Assembly (NCBI RefSeq): GCF_036711975.1
Contig: NC_091966.1
Span: 21,397,501-21,461,500 of the forward strand
Source of the DNA: Onthophagus taurus
Taxonomy: Eukaryota > Arthropoda > Insecta > Coleoptera > Scarabaeidae
Direction of reading: 5' to 3'
DNA: 64,000 bases
Shown: one piece after another, positions 1 through 14,500 of the stretch
Layout: each line of letters opens with the position of its first letter
Position numbering within the stretch: position 1 is the first letter of the stretch
Made by a program: the position numbers and the translations under genes
Notes under the pieces: model-generated
Database searches by the model: none
The model's input: the letters and a program-made list of their open reading frames with translations, nothing else
Told to the model about the DNA's origin: nothing

Positions 1-2542
1 CATGTTTGAACGTTCTATCACTTTTGGTTCCGATAATTCTGCTGACCATATTTGTGATATTCAGGCGTCAAATGACATCTTTGAGCATGTTTTAGATAAA
101 AAACAAAATGTGCCCAAAACGTGATATTATGACGTTATACGCCGTTTTGAGCCATGTTTGAGCTTTCTATCACTTTTGGTTCCGGTAATTCTGTTGACCA
201 TATATGTGATATTCAGGCGCCAAATGACATCTTTGAGCATGTTTTAGATAAAAAACAAAATGTGCCCAAAACGTGATATTATGACGTTATACGCCGTTTT
301 GAGCCATGTTTGAGCTTTCTATCACTTTTGGTTCCGGTAATTCTGTTGACCATATTTGTGATATTCAGGCGTCAAATGACATCTTGGAGCATGTTGGAGA
401 TAAAAAACAAAATGTGCCCAAAACGTGATATTATGTCGTTATACGCCGTTCTGAGCCATGTTTGAACTTTCTATCACTTTCGGTTCCGATAATTCTGTTG
501 ACCATATTTGTGATATTCAGGCGTCAAATGACATCTTTGAGCATGTTTTAGATAAAAAACCAAATGCCCCCAAAACGGGATATTATGACGTTATACGCCG
601 TTTTGAGCCATGTTTGAACTTTCTATCACTTTTGGTTCCGGTAATTCTGTTGACCATATTTGTGATATTCAGGCGTCAAATGACATCTTGGAGCATGTTG
701 GAGATAAAAAACAAAATGTGCCCAAAACGTGATATTATGTCGTTATACGCCGTTCTGAGCCATGTTTGAACTTTCTATCACTTTCGGTTCCGATAATTCT
801 GTTGACCATATTTGTGATATTCATGCGTCAAATGACATCTTTGAGCATGTTTTAGATAAAAAACCAAATACCCCCAAAACGGGATATTATGACGTTATAC
901 GCCGTTTTGAGCCATGTTTGAACTTTCTATCACTTTTGGTTCCGGTAATTCTGTTGACCATATTTGTGATATTCATGCGCCAAATGACATCTTGGAGCAT
1001 GTTTTAGATAAAAAACAAAATGTGCCCAAAACGTGATATTATGACGTTATACGCCGTTCTGAGCCATGTTTGAACTTTCTATCACTTTCGGTTCCGATAA
1101 TTCTGTTGACCATATTTGTGATATTCAGGCGCCAAATGACATCTTGGAGCATGTTTTAGATAAAAAACAAAATGTGCCCAAAACGTGATATTATGACGTT
1201 ATACGCCGTTTTGAGCCATGTTTGAGCTTTCTATCACTTTCGGTTCCGATAATTCTGTTGACCATATTTGTGATATTCAGGCGTCAAATGACATCTTTGA
1301 GCATGTTTTAGATAAAAAACCAAATGCCCCCAAAACGGGATATTATGACGTTATACGCCGTTCTGAGCCATGTTTGAACTTTCTATCACTTTCGGTTCCG
1401 ATAATTCTGTTGACCATATTTGTGATATTCAGGCGTCAAAGGACATCTTGGAGCATGTTTGAGATAAAAAACAAAATGCCCCGAAAACGGGATATTATGA
1501 CGTTATACGCCGTTTTGAGCCATGTTTGAACTTTCTATCACTTTTGGTTCCGGTAATTCTGTTGACCATATTTGTGATATTCAGGCGTCAAATGACATCT
1601 TGGAGCATGTTGGAGATAAAAAACAAAATGTTCCCAAAACGTGATATTATGACGTTATACGCCGTTTTGAGCCATGTTTGAACGTTCTATCACTTTTGGT
1701 TCCGGTAATTCTGTTGACCATATTTGTGATATTCAGGCGTCAAATGACATCTTTGAGCATGTTTTAGATAAAAAACAAAATGTGCCCAAAACGTGATATT
1801 ATGACGTTATACGCCGTTTTGAGCCATGTTTGAGCTTTCTATCACTTTTGGTTCCGGTAATTCTGTTGACCATATTTGTGATATTCAGGCGTCAAATGAC
1901 ATCTTGGAGCATGTTGGAGATAAAAAACAAAATGTGCCCAAAACGTGATATTATGTCGTTATACGCCGTTCTGAGCCATGTTTGAACTTTCTATCACTTT
2001 CGGTTCCGATAATTCTGTTGACCATATTTGTGATATTCAGGCGTCAAATGACATCTTTGAGCATGTTTTAGATAAAAAACCAATTGCCCCCAAAACGGGA
2101 TATTATGACGTTATACGCCGTTTTGAGCCATGTTTGAACTTTCTATCACTTTTGGTTCCGGTAATTCTGTTGACCATATTTGTGATATTCAGGCGTCAAA
2201 TGACATCTTGGAGCATGTGGAGATAAAAAACAAAATGTGCCCAAAACGTGATATTATGTCGTTATACGCCGTTCTGAGCCATGTTTGAACTTTCTATCAC
2301 TTTCGGTTCCGATAATTCTGTTGACCATATTTGTGATATTCATGCGTCAAATGACATCTTTGAGCATGTTTTAGATAAAAAACCAAATGCCCCCAAAACG
2401 GGATATTATGACGTTATACGCCGTTTTGAGCCATGTTTGAACTTTCTATCACTTTTGGTTCCGGTAATTCTGTTGACCATATTTGTGATATTCATGCGCC
2501 AAATGACATCTTGGAGCAAGTTGGAGATAAAAAACAAAATGT
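1..2542. repeat. Divergent satellite subfamily zone at the left end
   Basis: The first 16 or so monomers use variants seen rarely or not at all further right: GCCGTTTTGAGCC instead of GCCGTTCTGAGCC, TTTCGGTTCCG, AACCAAATGCCCCC and ACGGGATATTATG, and many copies have GTTTTAGATAAAA. Two monomer types alternate roughly every 304 bp (ATGTTTGAAC starts near 458, 762, 1978 and 2281 share the CTTTCGG form). No block of this zone is repeated in the rest of the array. It is either an older array edge or a separately homogenised domain. Confidence 0.8.
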
Positions 2543-5500
2543 GCGAAAACGCGATATTATGACGTTATACGCCGTTCTGAGCCATGTTTGAACTTTCTAT
2601 CACTTTTGGTTCCGATAATTCTGCTGACCATATTTGTGATATTTAGGAGCCAAATGACATGTTGAACCATGTTGGAGATAAAAAACAAAATGTGCCCAAA
2701 ACGTGATATTATGACGTTATACGCCGTTCTGAGCCATGTTTGAACTTTCTATCACTTTTGGTTCCGATAATTCTGCTGACCATATTTGTGTTATTCAGGC
2801 GCCAAATGACATGATGAACCATGTTGGAGATAAAAAACGAAATGTGCCCAAAACGTGATATTATGACGTTATACGCCGTTCTGAGCCATGTTTGAACTTT
2901 CTATCACTTTTGGTTCCGATAATTCTGCTGACCATATTTGTGATATTCAGGCGCCAAATAACATGTTGGAGCAAGTCGGAGATAAAAAACAAAATGTGCC
3001 CAAAACGTGATATTATGACGTTATACGCCGTTCTGAGCCATGTTTGAACTTTCTAACACTTTTGGTTCCGATAATTCTGCTGACCATATTTGTGATATTC
3101 AGGCGCCAAATAACATGTTGGAGCAAGTCGGAGATAAAAAACAAAATGTGCCCACAACGTGATATTATGACGTTATACGCCGTTCTGAGCCATGTTTGAA
3201 CTTTCTATCACTTTTGGTTCCGATAATTCTGCTGACCATATTTGTGTTATTCAGGCGCCAAATGACATGTTGAACCATGTTGGAGATAAAAAACAAAATG
3301 TGCCCACAACGTGATATTATGACGTTATACGCCGTTCTGAGCCATGTTTGAACTTTCTATCACTTTTGGTTCCGATAATTCTGCTGACCATATTTGTGAT
3401 ATTCAGGCGCCAAATAACATGTTGGAGCTAGTCGGAGATAAAAAACAAAATGTGCCCAAAACGTGATATTATGACGTTATACGCCGTTCTGAGCCATGTT
3501 TGAACTTTCTATCACTTTTGGTTCCGATAATTCTGCTGACCATATTTGTGATATTTAGGAGCCAAATGACATGTTGAACCATGTTGGAGATAAAAAACAA
3601 AATGTGCCCAAAACGTGATATTATGACGTTATACGCCGTTCTGAGACAAGTTTGAACTTTCTATCACTTTTGGTTCCGATAATTCTGTTGACCATATTTG
3701 TGATATTCAGGCGCCAAATGACATGTTGGAGCATGTTGGAGATAAAAAACAAAATGTGAACAAAACGTGATATTATGACGTTATACGCCGTTCTGAGCCA
3801 TGTTTGAACTTTCTATCACTTTTGGTTCCGATAATTCTGCTGACCATATTTGTGATATTTAGGAGCCAAATGACATGTTGAACCATGTTGGAGATAAAAA
3901 ACAAAATGTGCCCAAAACGTGATATTATGACGTTATACGCCGTTCTGAGACAAGTTTGAACTTTCTATCACTTTTGGTTCCGATAATTCTGTTGACCATA
4001 TTTGTGATATTCAGGCGCCAAATGACATGTTGGAGCATGTTGGAGATAAAAAACAAAATGTGAACAAAACGTGATATTATGACGTTATACGCCGTTCTGA
4101 GACATGTTTGAACTTTCTATCACTTTTGGTTCCGATAATTCTGTTGACCATATTTGTGATATTCAGGCGCCAAATGACATGTTGGAGCATGTTGGAGATA
4201 AAAAACAAAATGTGCCCAAAACGTGATATTATGACGTTATACGCCGTTCTGAGACAAGTTTGAACTTTCTATCACTTTTGGTTCCGATAATTCTGTTGAC
4301 CATATTTGTGATATTCAGGCGCCAAATGACATGTTGGAGCATGTTGGAGATAAAAAACAAAATGTGAACAAAACGTGATATTATGACGTTATACGCCGTT
4401 CTGAGACATGTTTGAACTTTCTATCACTTTTGGTTCCGATAATTCTGTTGACCATATTTGTGATATTCAGGCGCCAAATGACATGTTGGAGCATGTTGGA
4501 GATAAAAAACAAAATGTGCCCAAAACGTTATATTATGACGTTATACGCCGTTCTGAGACATGTTTGAACTTTCTATCACTTTTGGTTCCAATAATTCTGT
4601 TGACCATATTTGTGATATTCAGACGCCAAATGACATCTTTGAGCATGTTGGAGATAAAAAACAAAATGTGCCCAAAACGTTATATTATGACGTTATACGC
4701 CGTTCTGAGACATGTTTGAACTTTCTATCACTTTTGGTTCCGATAATTCTGTTGACCATATTTGTGATATTCAGACGCCAAATGACATCTTTGAGCATGT
4801 TGGAGATAAAAAACAAAATGTGTCCAAAACGTGATATTATGACGTTATACGCCGTTCTGAGACATGTTTGAACTTCCTATCACTTTTGGTTCCGATAATT
4901 CTGTTGACCATATTTGTGATATTCAGGCGCCAAATGACATGTTGGAGCATGTTGGAGATAAAGAACAAAATGTGCCCAAAACGTGATATTATGACGTTAT
5001 ACGCCGTTCTGAGACATGTTTGAACTTTCTATCACTTTTGGTTCCGATAATTCTGTTGACCATATTTGTGATATTCAGGCGCCAAATGACATGTTGGAGC
5101 ATGTTGGAGATAAAAAACAAAATGTGCCCAAAACGTGATATTATGACGTTATACGCCGTTCTGAGACATGTTTGAACTTTCTATCACTTTTGGTTCCGAT
5201 AATTCTGTTGACCATATTTGTGATATTCAGGCGCCAAATGACATGTTGGAGCATGTTGGAGATAAAAAACAAAATGTGCCCAAAACGTTATATTATGACG
5301 CTATACGCCGTTCTGAGACATGTTTGAACTTTCTATCACTTTTGGTTCCGATAATTCTGTTGACCATATTTGTGATATTCAGACGCCAAATGACATCTTT
5401 GAGCATGTTGGAGATAAAAAACAAAATGTGCCCAAAACGTTATATTATGACGTTATACGCCGTTCTGAGACATGTTTGAACATTCTATCACTTTTGGTTC

Positions 5501-8500
5501 CGATAATTCTGTTGACTATATTTTTGATATTCAGACGCCAAATGACATCTTTGAGCATGTTGGAGATAAAAAACAAAATTTATATTAATAAACAATATAA
5601 ACAAACGTTATATTATGACGTTATACGCCGTTCTGAGACATGTTTGAACTTTCTATCACTTTTGGTTCCGATAATTCTGCTGACCATATTTGTGTTATTC
5701 AGGCGCCAAATGACATGATGAACCATGTTGGAGATAAAAAACGAAATGTGCCCAAAATGTGATATTATGACGTTATACGCCGTTCTGAGCCATGTTTGAA
5801 CTTTCTATCACTTTTGGTTCCGATAATTCTGCTGACCATATTTGTGATATTTAGGAGCCAAATGACATGTTGAACCATGTTGGAGATAAAAAACAAAATG
5901 TGCCCAAAACGTAATATTATGACGTTATACGCCGTTCTGAGCCATGTTTGAACTTTCTATCACTTTTGGTTCCGATAATTCTGCTGACCATATTTGTGTT
6001 ATTCAGTCGCCAAATGACATGTTGAACCATGTTGGAGATAAAAAATAAAATGTGCCCAAAACGTGATATTATGACGTTATACGCCGTTCTGAGCCATGTT
6101 TGAACTTTCTATCACTTTTGGTTCCGATAATTCTGCTGACCATATTTGTGATATTTAGGAGCCAAATGACATGTTGAACCATGTTGGAGATAAAAAACAA
6201 ATTGTGCCCAAAACGTAATATTATGACGTTATACGCCGTTCTGAGCCATGTTTGAACTTTCTATCACTTTTGGTTCCGATAATTCTGCTGACCATATTTG
6301 TGTTATTCAGTCGCCAAATGACATGTTGAACCATGTTGGAGATAAAAAATAAAATGTGCCCAAAACGTGATATTATGACGTTATACGCCGTTCTGAGCCA
6401 TGTTTGAACTTTCTATCACTTTTGGTTCCGTTAATTCTGCTGACCATATTTGTGTTATTCAGGCGCCAAATGACATGTTGAACCATGTTGGAGATAAAAA
6501 ACAAAATGTGCCCAAAACGTGATATTATGACGTTATACGCCGTTCTGAGCCATGTTTGAACTTTCTATCACTTTTGGTTCCGATAATTCTGCTGACCATA
6601 TTTGTGTTATTCAGGCGCCAAATGACATGATGAACCATGTTGGAGATAAAAAACAAAATATGCCCAAAACGTTATATTATGACGTTAGACGCCGTTCTGA
6701 GCCATGTTTGAACTTTCTATCACTTTTGGTTCCGATAATTCTGCTGACCATATTTGTGTTATTCAGGCGCCAAATGACATGATGAACCATGTTGGAGATA
6801 AAAAACAAAATATGCCCAAAACGTTATATTATGACGTTAGACGCCGTTCTGAGCCATGTTTGAACTTTCTATCACTTTTGGTTCCGATAATTCTGCTGAC
6901 CATATTTGTGATATTTAGGAGCCAAATGACATGTTGAACCATGTTGGAGATAAAAAACAAAATGTGCCCAAAACGTGATATTATGACCTTATACGCCGTT
7001 CTGAGCCATGTTTGAACTTTCTATCACTTTTGGTTCCGATAATTCTGCTGACCATATTTGTGATATTCAGGCGCCAAATAACATGTTGGAGGAAGTCGGA
7101 GATAAAAAACAAAATGTGCCCAAAACGTGATATTATGACGTTATACGCCGTTCTGAGCCATGTTTGAGCTTTCTATCACTTTTGCTTCCGATAATTCTGC
7201 TGACCATATTTGTGTTATTCAGGCGCCAAATGACATGTTGAACCATGTTGGAGATAAAAAACAAAATGTGCCCAAAACGTGATATTATGACGTTATACGC
7301 CGTTCTGAGCCATGTTATTCTTTCTATCACTTTTGGTTCCGGTAATTCTGTCGACCATATATGTGATATTCAGGGTCCAAATGAGATATTGGAGCATGTT
7401 GGAGATAAAAAACAAAATGTGCCCAAAACGTTATATTATGACGTTATACGCCGTTCTGAGACATGTTTGAACTTTCTATCACTTTTGGTTCCGATAATTC
7501 TGTTGACCATATTTGTGATATTCAGGCGCCAAATGACATCTTGGAACATGTTGGAGATAAAAAACAAAATGTGCCCAAAACGTGATATTATGACGTTATA
7601 CGCCGTTATGAGCCATGTTTGAACTTTCTATCACTTTTGGTTCCGATAATTCTGTTGACCATATTTGTGATATTCAGGCGCCAAATGACATCTTGGAGCA
7701 TGTTGGAGATAAAAAACAATATGTGCCCAAAACGTGATATTATGACGTTATACGCCGTTCTGAGACATGTTTGAACTTTCTATCACTTTTGGTTCCGATA
7801 TTTCTGCTGACCATATTTGTGATATTTAGGAGCCAAATGACATGTTGAACCATGTTGGAGATAAAAAAGAAATGTGCCCAAAACGTGATATTATGACGTT
7901 ATACGCCGTTCTGAGCCATGTTTGAACTTTCTATCACTTTTGGTTCCGATAATTCTGCTGAGCATATTTGTGATATTTAGGAGCCAAATGACATGTTGAA
8001 CCATGTTGGAGATAAAAAACAAAATGTGCCCAAAACGTGATATTATGACGTTATACGCCGTTCTGAGCCATGTTTGAACTTTCTATCACTTTTGGTTCCG
8101 ATAATTCTGCTGACCATATTTGTGTTATTCAGGCGCCAAATGACATGATGAACCATGTTGGAGATAAAAAACAAAATGTGCCCAAAACGTAATATTATGA
8201 CGTTATACGCCGTTCTGAGCCATGTTTGAACTTTCTATCACTTTTGGTTCCGATAATTCTGCTGACCATATTTGTGATATTCAGGCGCCAAATAACATGT
8301 TGGAGCAAGTCGGAGATAAAAAACAAAATGTGCCCAAAACGTGATATTATGACGTTATACGCCGTTCTGAGCCATGTTTGAACTTTCTATCACTTTTGGT
8401 TCCGATAATTCTGCTGACCATATTTGTGTTATTCAGGCGCCAAATGACATGATGAACCATGTTGGAGATAAAAAACAAAATATGCCCAAAACGTTATATT

Positions 8501-11500
8501 ATGACATTATACGCCGTTCTGAGCCATGTTTGAACTTTCTATCACTTTTGGTTCCGATAATTCTGCTGACCATATTTGTGATATTTAGGAGCCAAATGAC
8601 ATGTTGAACCATGTTGGAGATAAAAAACAAAATGTGCCCAAAACGTGATATCATGACGTTATACGCCGTTCTGAGCCATGCTTGAACTTTCTATCACTTT
8701 TGGTTCCGATAATTCTGCTGACCATATTTGTGATATTTAGGAGCCAAATGACATGTTGAACCATGTTGGAGATAAAAAACAAAATGTGCCCAAAACGTGA
8801 TATTATGACGTTATACGCCGTTCTGAGCCATGTTTGAACTTTCTATCACTTTTGGTTCCGATAATTCTGCTGACCATATTTGTGTTATTCAGGCGCCAAA
8901 TGGCATGTTGGAGCAAGTTGGAGATAAAAAACAAAATGTGCGAAAACGTGATATTATGACGTTATACGCCGTTCTGAGCCATGTTTGAACTTTCTATCAC
9001 TTTTGGTTCCGATAATTCTGCTGACCATATTTGTGATATTTAGGAGCCAAATGACATGTTGAACCATGTTGGAGATAAAAAACAAAATGTGCCCAAAACG
9101 TGATATTATGACGTTATACGCCGTTCTGAGCCATGTTTGAACTTTCTATCACTTTTGGTTCCGATAATTCTGCTGACCATATTTGTGTTATTCAGGCGCC
9201 AAATGACATGATGAACCATGTTGGAGATAAAAAACAAAATGTGCCCAAAACGTGATATTATGACGTTATACGCCGTTCTGAGCCATGTTTGAACTTTCTA
9301 TCACTTTTGGTTCCGATAATTCTGCTGACCATATTTGTGTTATTCAGGCGCCAAATGACATGTTGGAGCAAGTTGGAGATAAAAAACAAAATGTGCCCAA
9401 AACGTGATATTATGACGTTATACGCCGTTCTGAGCCATGTTTGAACTTTCTATCACTTTTGGTTCCGATAATTCTGCTGACCATATTTGTGATATTTAGG
9501 AGCCAAATGACATGTTGAACCATGTTGGAGATAAAAAACAAAATGTGCCCAATACGTGATATTATGACGTTATACGCCGTTCTGAGCCATGTTTGAACTT
9601 TCTATCACTTTTGGTTCCGATAATTCTGCTGACCATATTTGTGATATTCAGGTGCCAAATAACATGTTGGAGCAAGTCGGAGATAAAAAACAAAATGTGC
9701 CCAAAACGTGATATTATGACGTTATACGCCGTTCTGAGCCATGTTTGAACTTTCTATCACTTTTGGTTCCGACAATTCTGCTGACCATATTTGTGATATT
9801 CAGGCGCCAAATGACATGTTGAACCATGTTGGAGATAAAAAACAAAATGTGCCCAAAACGTAATATTATGACGTTATACGCCGTTCTGAGCCATGTTTGA
9901 ACTTTCTATCACTTTTGGTTCCGATAATTCTGCTGACCATATTTGTGATATTTAGGAGCCAAATGACATGTTGAACCATGTTGGAGATAAAAAACAAAAT
10001 GTGCCCAAAACGTGATATTATGACGTTATACGCCGTTCTGAGCCATGTTTGAACTTTCTATCACTTTTGGTTCCGATAATTCTGCTGACCATATTTGTGA
10101 TATTTAGGAGCCAAATGACATGTTGAACCATGTTGGAGATAAAAAACAAAATGTGCCCAAAACGTAATATTATGACGTTATACGCCGTTCTGAGCCATGT
10201 TTGAACTTTCTATCACTTTTGGTTCCGATAATTCTGCTGACCATATTTGTGTTATTCAGTCGCCAAATGACATGTTGAACCATGTTGGAGATAAAAAATA
10301 AAATGTGCCCAAAACGTGATATTATGACGTTATACGCCGTTCTGAGCCATGTTTGAACTTTCTATCACTTTTGGTTCCGTTAATTCTGCTGACCATATTT
10401 GTGTTATTCAGGCGCCAAATGACATGTTGAACCATGTTGGAGATAAAAAACAAAATGTGCCCAAAACGTGATATTATGACGTTATACGCCGTTCTGAGCC
10501 ATGTTTGAACTTTCTATCACTTTTGGTTCCGATAATTCTGCTGACCATATTTGTGATATTCAGGTGCCAAATAACATGTTGGAGCAAGTCGGAGATAAAA
10601 AACAAAATGTGCCCAAAACGTGATATTATGACGTTATACGCCGTTCTGAGCCATGTTTGAACTTTCTATCACTTTTGGTTCCGATAATTCTGCTGACCAT
10701 ATTTGTGATATTCAGGCGCCAAATGACATGTTGAACCATGTTGGAGATAAAAAACAAAATGTGCCCAAAACGTAATATTATGACGTTATACGCCGTTCTG
10801 AGCCATGTTTGAACTTTCTATCACTTTTGGTTCCGATAATTCTGCTGACCATATTTGTGATATTCATGCGCCAAATGACATGTTGAACCATGTTGGAGAT
10901 AAAAAACAAAATGTGCCCAAAACGTGATATTATGACGTTATACGCCGTTCTGAGCCATGTTTGAACTTTCTATCACTTTTGGTTCCGATAATTCTGCTGA
11001 CCATATTTGTGATATTTAGGAGCCAAATGACATGTTGAACCATGTTGGAGATAAAAAACAAAATGTGCCCAAAACGTGATATTATGACGTTATACGCCGT
11101 TCTGAGCCATGTTTGAACTTTCTATCACTTTTGGTTCCGATAATTCTGCTGACCATATTTGTGTTATTCAGTCGCCAAATGACATGTTGAACCATGTTGG
11201 AGATAAAAAATAAAATGTGCCCAAAACGTGATATTATGACGTTATACGCCGTTCTGAGCCATGTTTGAACTTTCTATCACTTTTGGTTCCGTTAATTCTG
11301 CTGACCATATTTGTGTTATTCAGGCGCCAAATGACATGTTGAACCATGTTTTAGATAAAAAACAAAATGTGCCCAAAACGTAATATTATGACGTTATACG
11401 CCGTTCTGAGCCATGTTTGAACTTTCTATCACTTTTGGTTCCGATAATTCTGCTGACCATATTTGTGTTATTCAGGCGCCAAATGACATGATGAACCATG

Positions 11501-14500
11501 TTGGAGATAAAAAACAAAATATGCCCAAAACGTTATATTATGACGTTAGACGCCGTTCTGAGCCATGTTTGAACTTTCTATCACTTTTGGTTCCGATAAT
11601 TCTGCTGACCATATTTGTGATATTTAGGAGCCAAATGACATGTTGAACCATGTTGGAGATAAAAAACAAAATGTGCCCAAAGCGTGATATTATGACGTTA
11701 TACGCCGTTCTGAGCCATGTTTGAACTTTCTATCACTTTTGGTTCCGATAATTCTGCTGACCATATTTGTGATATTTAGGAGCCAAATGACATGTTGAAC
11801 CATGTTGGAGATAAAAAACAAAATGTGCCCAAAACGTGATATTGTGACGTTATACGCCGTTCTGAGCCATGTTTGAACTTTCTATCACTTTTGGTTCCTA
11901 TAATTCTGCTAACCATATTTGTGATATTCAGGCGCCAAATAACATGTTGGAGCAAGTCGGAGATAAAAAACAAAATGTGCCCAAAACGTGATATTATTAC
12001 GTTATACGCCGTTCTGAGCCATGTTTGAACTTTCTATCACTTTTGGTTCCGATAATTCTGCTGACCATATTTGTGTTATTCAGGCGCCAAATGACATGTT
12101 GGAGCAAGTTGGAGATAAAAAACAAATTGTGCCCAAAACGTGATATTATGACGTTATACGCCGTTCTGAGCCATGTTTGAACTTTCTATCACTTTTGGTT
12201 CCGATAATTCTGCTGACCATATTTGTGATTTTTAGGAGCCAAATGACATGTTGAACCATGTTGGAGATAAAAAACAAAATGTGCCCAAAACGTGATATTA
12301 TGACGTTATACGCCGTTCTGAGCCATGTTTGAACTTTCTATCACTTTTGGTTCCGATAATTCTGCTGACCATATTTGTGATATTCAGGTGCCAAATAACA
12401 TGTTGGAGCAAGTCGGAGATAAAAAACAAAATGTGCCCAAAACGTGATATTATGACGTTATACGCCGTTCTGAGCCATGTTTGAACTTTCTATCACTTTT
12501 GGTTCCGATAATTCTGCTGACCATATTTGTGTTATTCAGGCGCCAAATGACATGATGAACCATGTTGGAGATAAAAAACAAAATGTGCCCAAAACGTAAT
12601 ATTATGACGTTATACGCCGTTCTACGCCATGTTTGAACTATCTATCACTTTTGGTTCCGATAATTCTGCTGACCATATTTGTGATATTTAGGAGCCAAAT
12701 GACATGTTGAACCATGTTGGAGATAAAAAACAAAATGTGCCCAAAACGTGATATTATGACGTTATACGCCGTTCTGAGCCATGTTTGAACTTTCTATCAC
12801 TTTTGGTTCCGATAATTCTGCTGACCATATTTGTGATATTTAGGAGCCAAATGACATGTTGAACCATGTTGGAGATAAAAAACAAAATGTGCCCAAAACG
12901 TGATATTATGACGTTATACGCCGTTCTGAGCCATGTTTGAACTTTCTATCACTTTTGGTTCCGATAATTCTGCTGACCATATTTGTGATATTCAGGTGCC
13001 AAATAACATGTTGGAGCAAGTCGGAGATAAAAAACAAAATGTGCCCAAAACGTGATATTATGACGTTATACGCCGTTCTGAGCCATGTTTGAACTTTCTA
13101 TCACTTTTGGTTCCGATAATTCTGCTGACCATACTTGTGATATTCAGGTGCCAAATAACATGTTGGAGCAAGTCGGAGATAAAAAACAAAATGTGCCCAA
13201 AACGTGATATTATGACGTTATACGCCGTTCTGAGCCATGTTTGAACTTTCTATCACTTTTGGTTCCGATAATTCTGCTGACCATATTTGTGATATTCAGG
13301 CGCCAAATGACATGTTGAACCATGTTGGAGATAAAAAACAAAATGTGCCCAAAACGTAATATTATGACGTTATACGCCGTTCTGAGCCATGTTTGAACTT
13401 TCTATCACTTTTGGTTCCGATAATTCTGCTGACCATATTTGTGATATTCAGGCGCCAAATGACATGTTGAACCATGTTGGAGATAAAAAACAAAATGTGC
13501 CCAAAACGTGATATTATGACGTTATACGCCGTTCTGAGCCATGTTTGAACTTTCTATCACTTTTGGTTCCGATAATTCTGCTGACCATATTTGTGATATT
13601 TAGGAGCCAAATGACATGTTGAACCATGTTGGAGATAAAAAACAAAATGTGCCCAAAACGTGATATTATGACGTTATACGCCGTTCTGAGCCATGTTTGA
13701 ACTTTCTATCACTTTTGGTTCCGATAATTCTGCTGACCATATTTGTGTTATTCAGTCGCCAAATGACATGTTGAACCATGTTGGAGATAAAAAATAAAAT
13801 GTGCCCAAAACGTGATATTATGACGTTATACGCCGTTCTGAGCCATGTTTGAACTTTCTATCACTTTTGGTTCCGTTAATTCTGCTGACCATATTTGTGT
13901 TATTCAGGCGCCAAATGACATGTTGAACCATGTTTTAGATAAAAAACAAAATGTGCCCAAAACGTAATATTATGACGTTATACGCCGTTCTGAGCCATGT
14001 TTGAACTTTCTATCACTTTTGGTTCCGATAATTCTGCTGACCATATTTGTGTTATTCAGGCGCCAAATGACATGATGAACCATGTTGGAGATAAAAAACA
14101 AAATATGCCCAAAACGTTATATTATGACGTTAGACGCCGTTCTGAGCCATGTTTGAACTTTCTATCACTTTTGGTTCCGATAATTCTGCTGACCATATTT
14201 GTGATATTTAGGAGCCAAATGACATGTTGAACCATGTTGGAGATAAAAAACAAAATGTGCCCAAAGCGTGATATTATGACGTTATACGCCGTTCTGAGCC
14301 ATGTTTGAACTTTCTATCACTTTTGGTTCCGGTAATTCTGTCGACCATATATGTGATATTCAGGGTCCAAATGAGATATTGGAGCATGTTGGAGATAAAA
14401 AACAAAATGTGCCCAAAACGTTATATTATGACGTTATACGCCGTTCTGAGACATGTTTGAACTTTCTATCACTTTTGGTTCCGATAATTCTGTTGACCAT

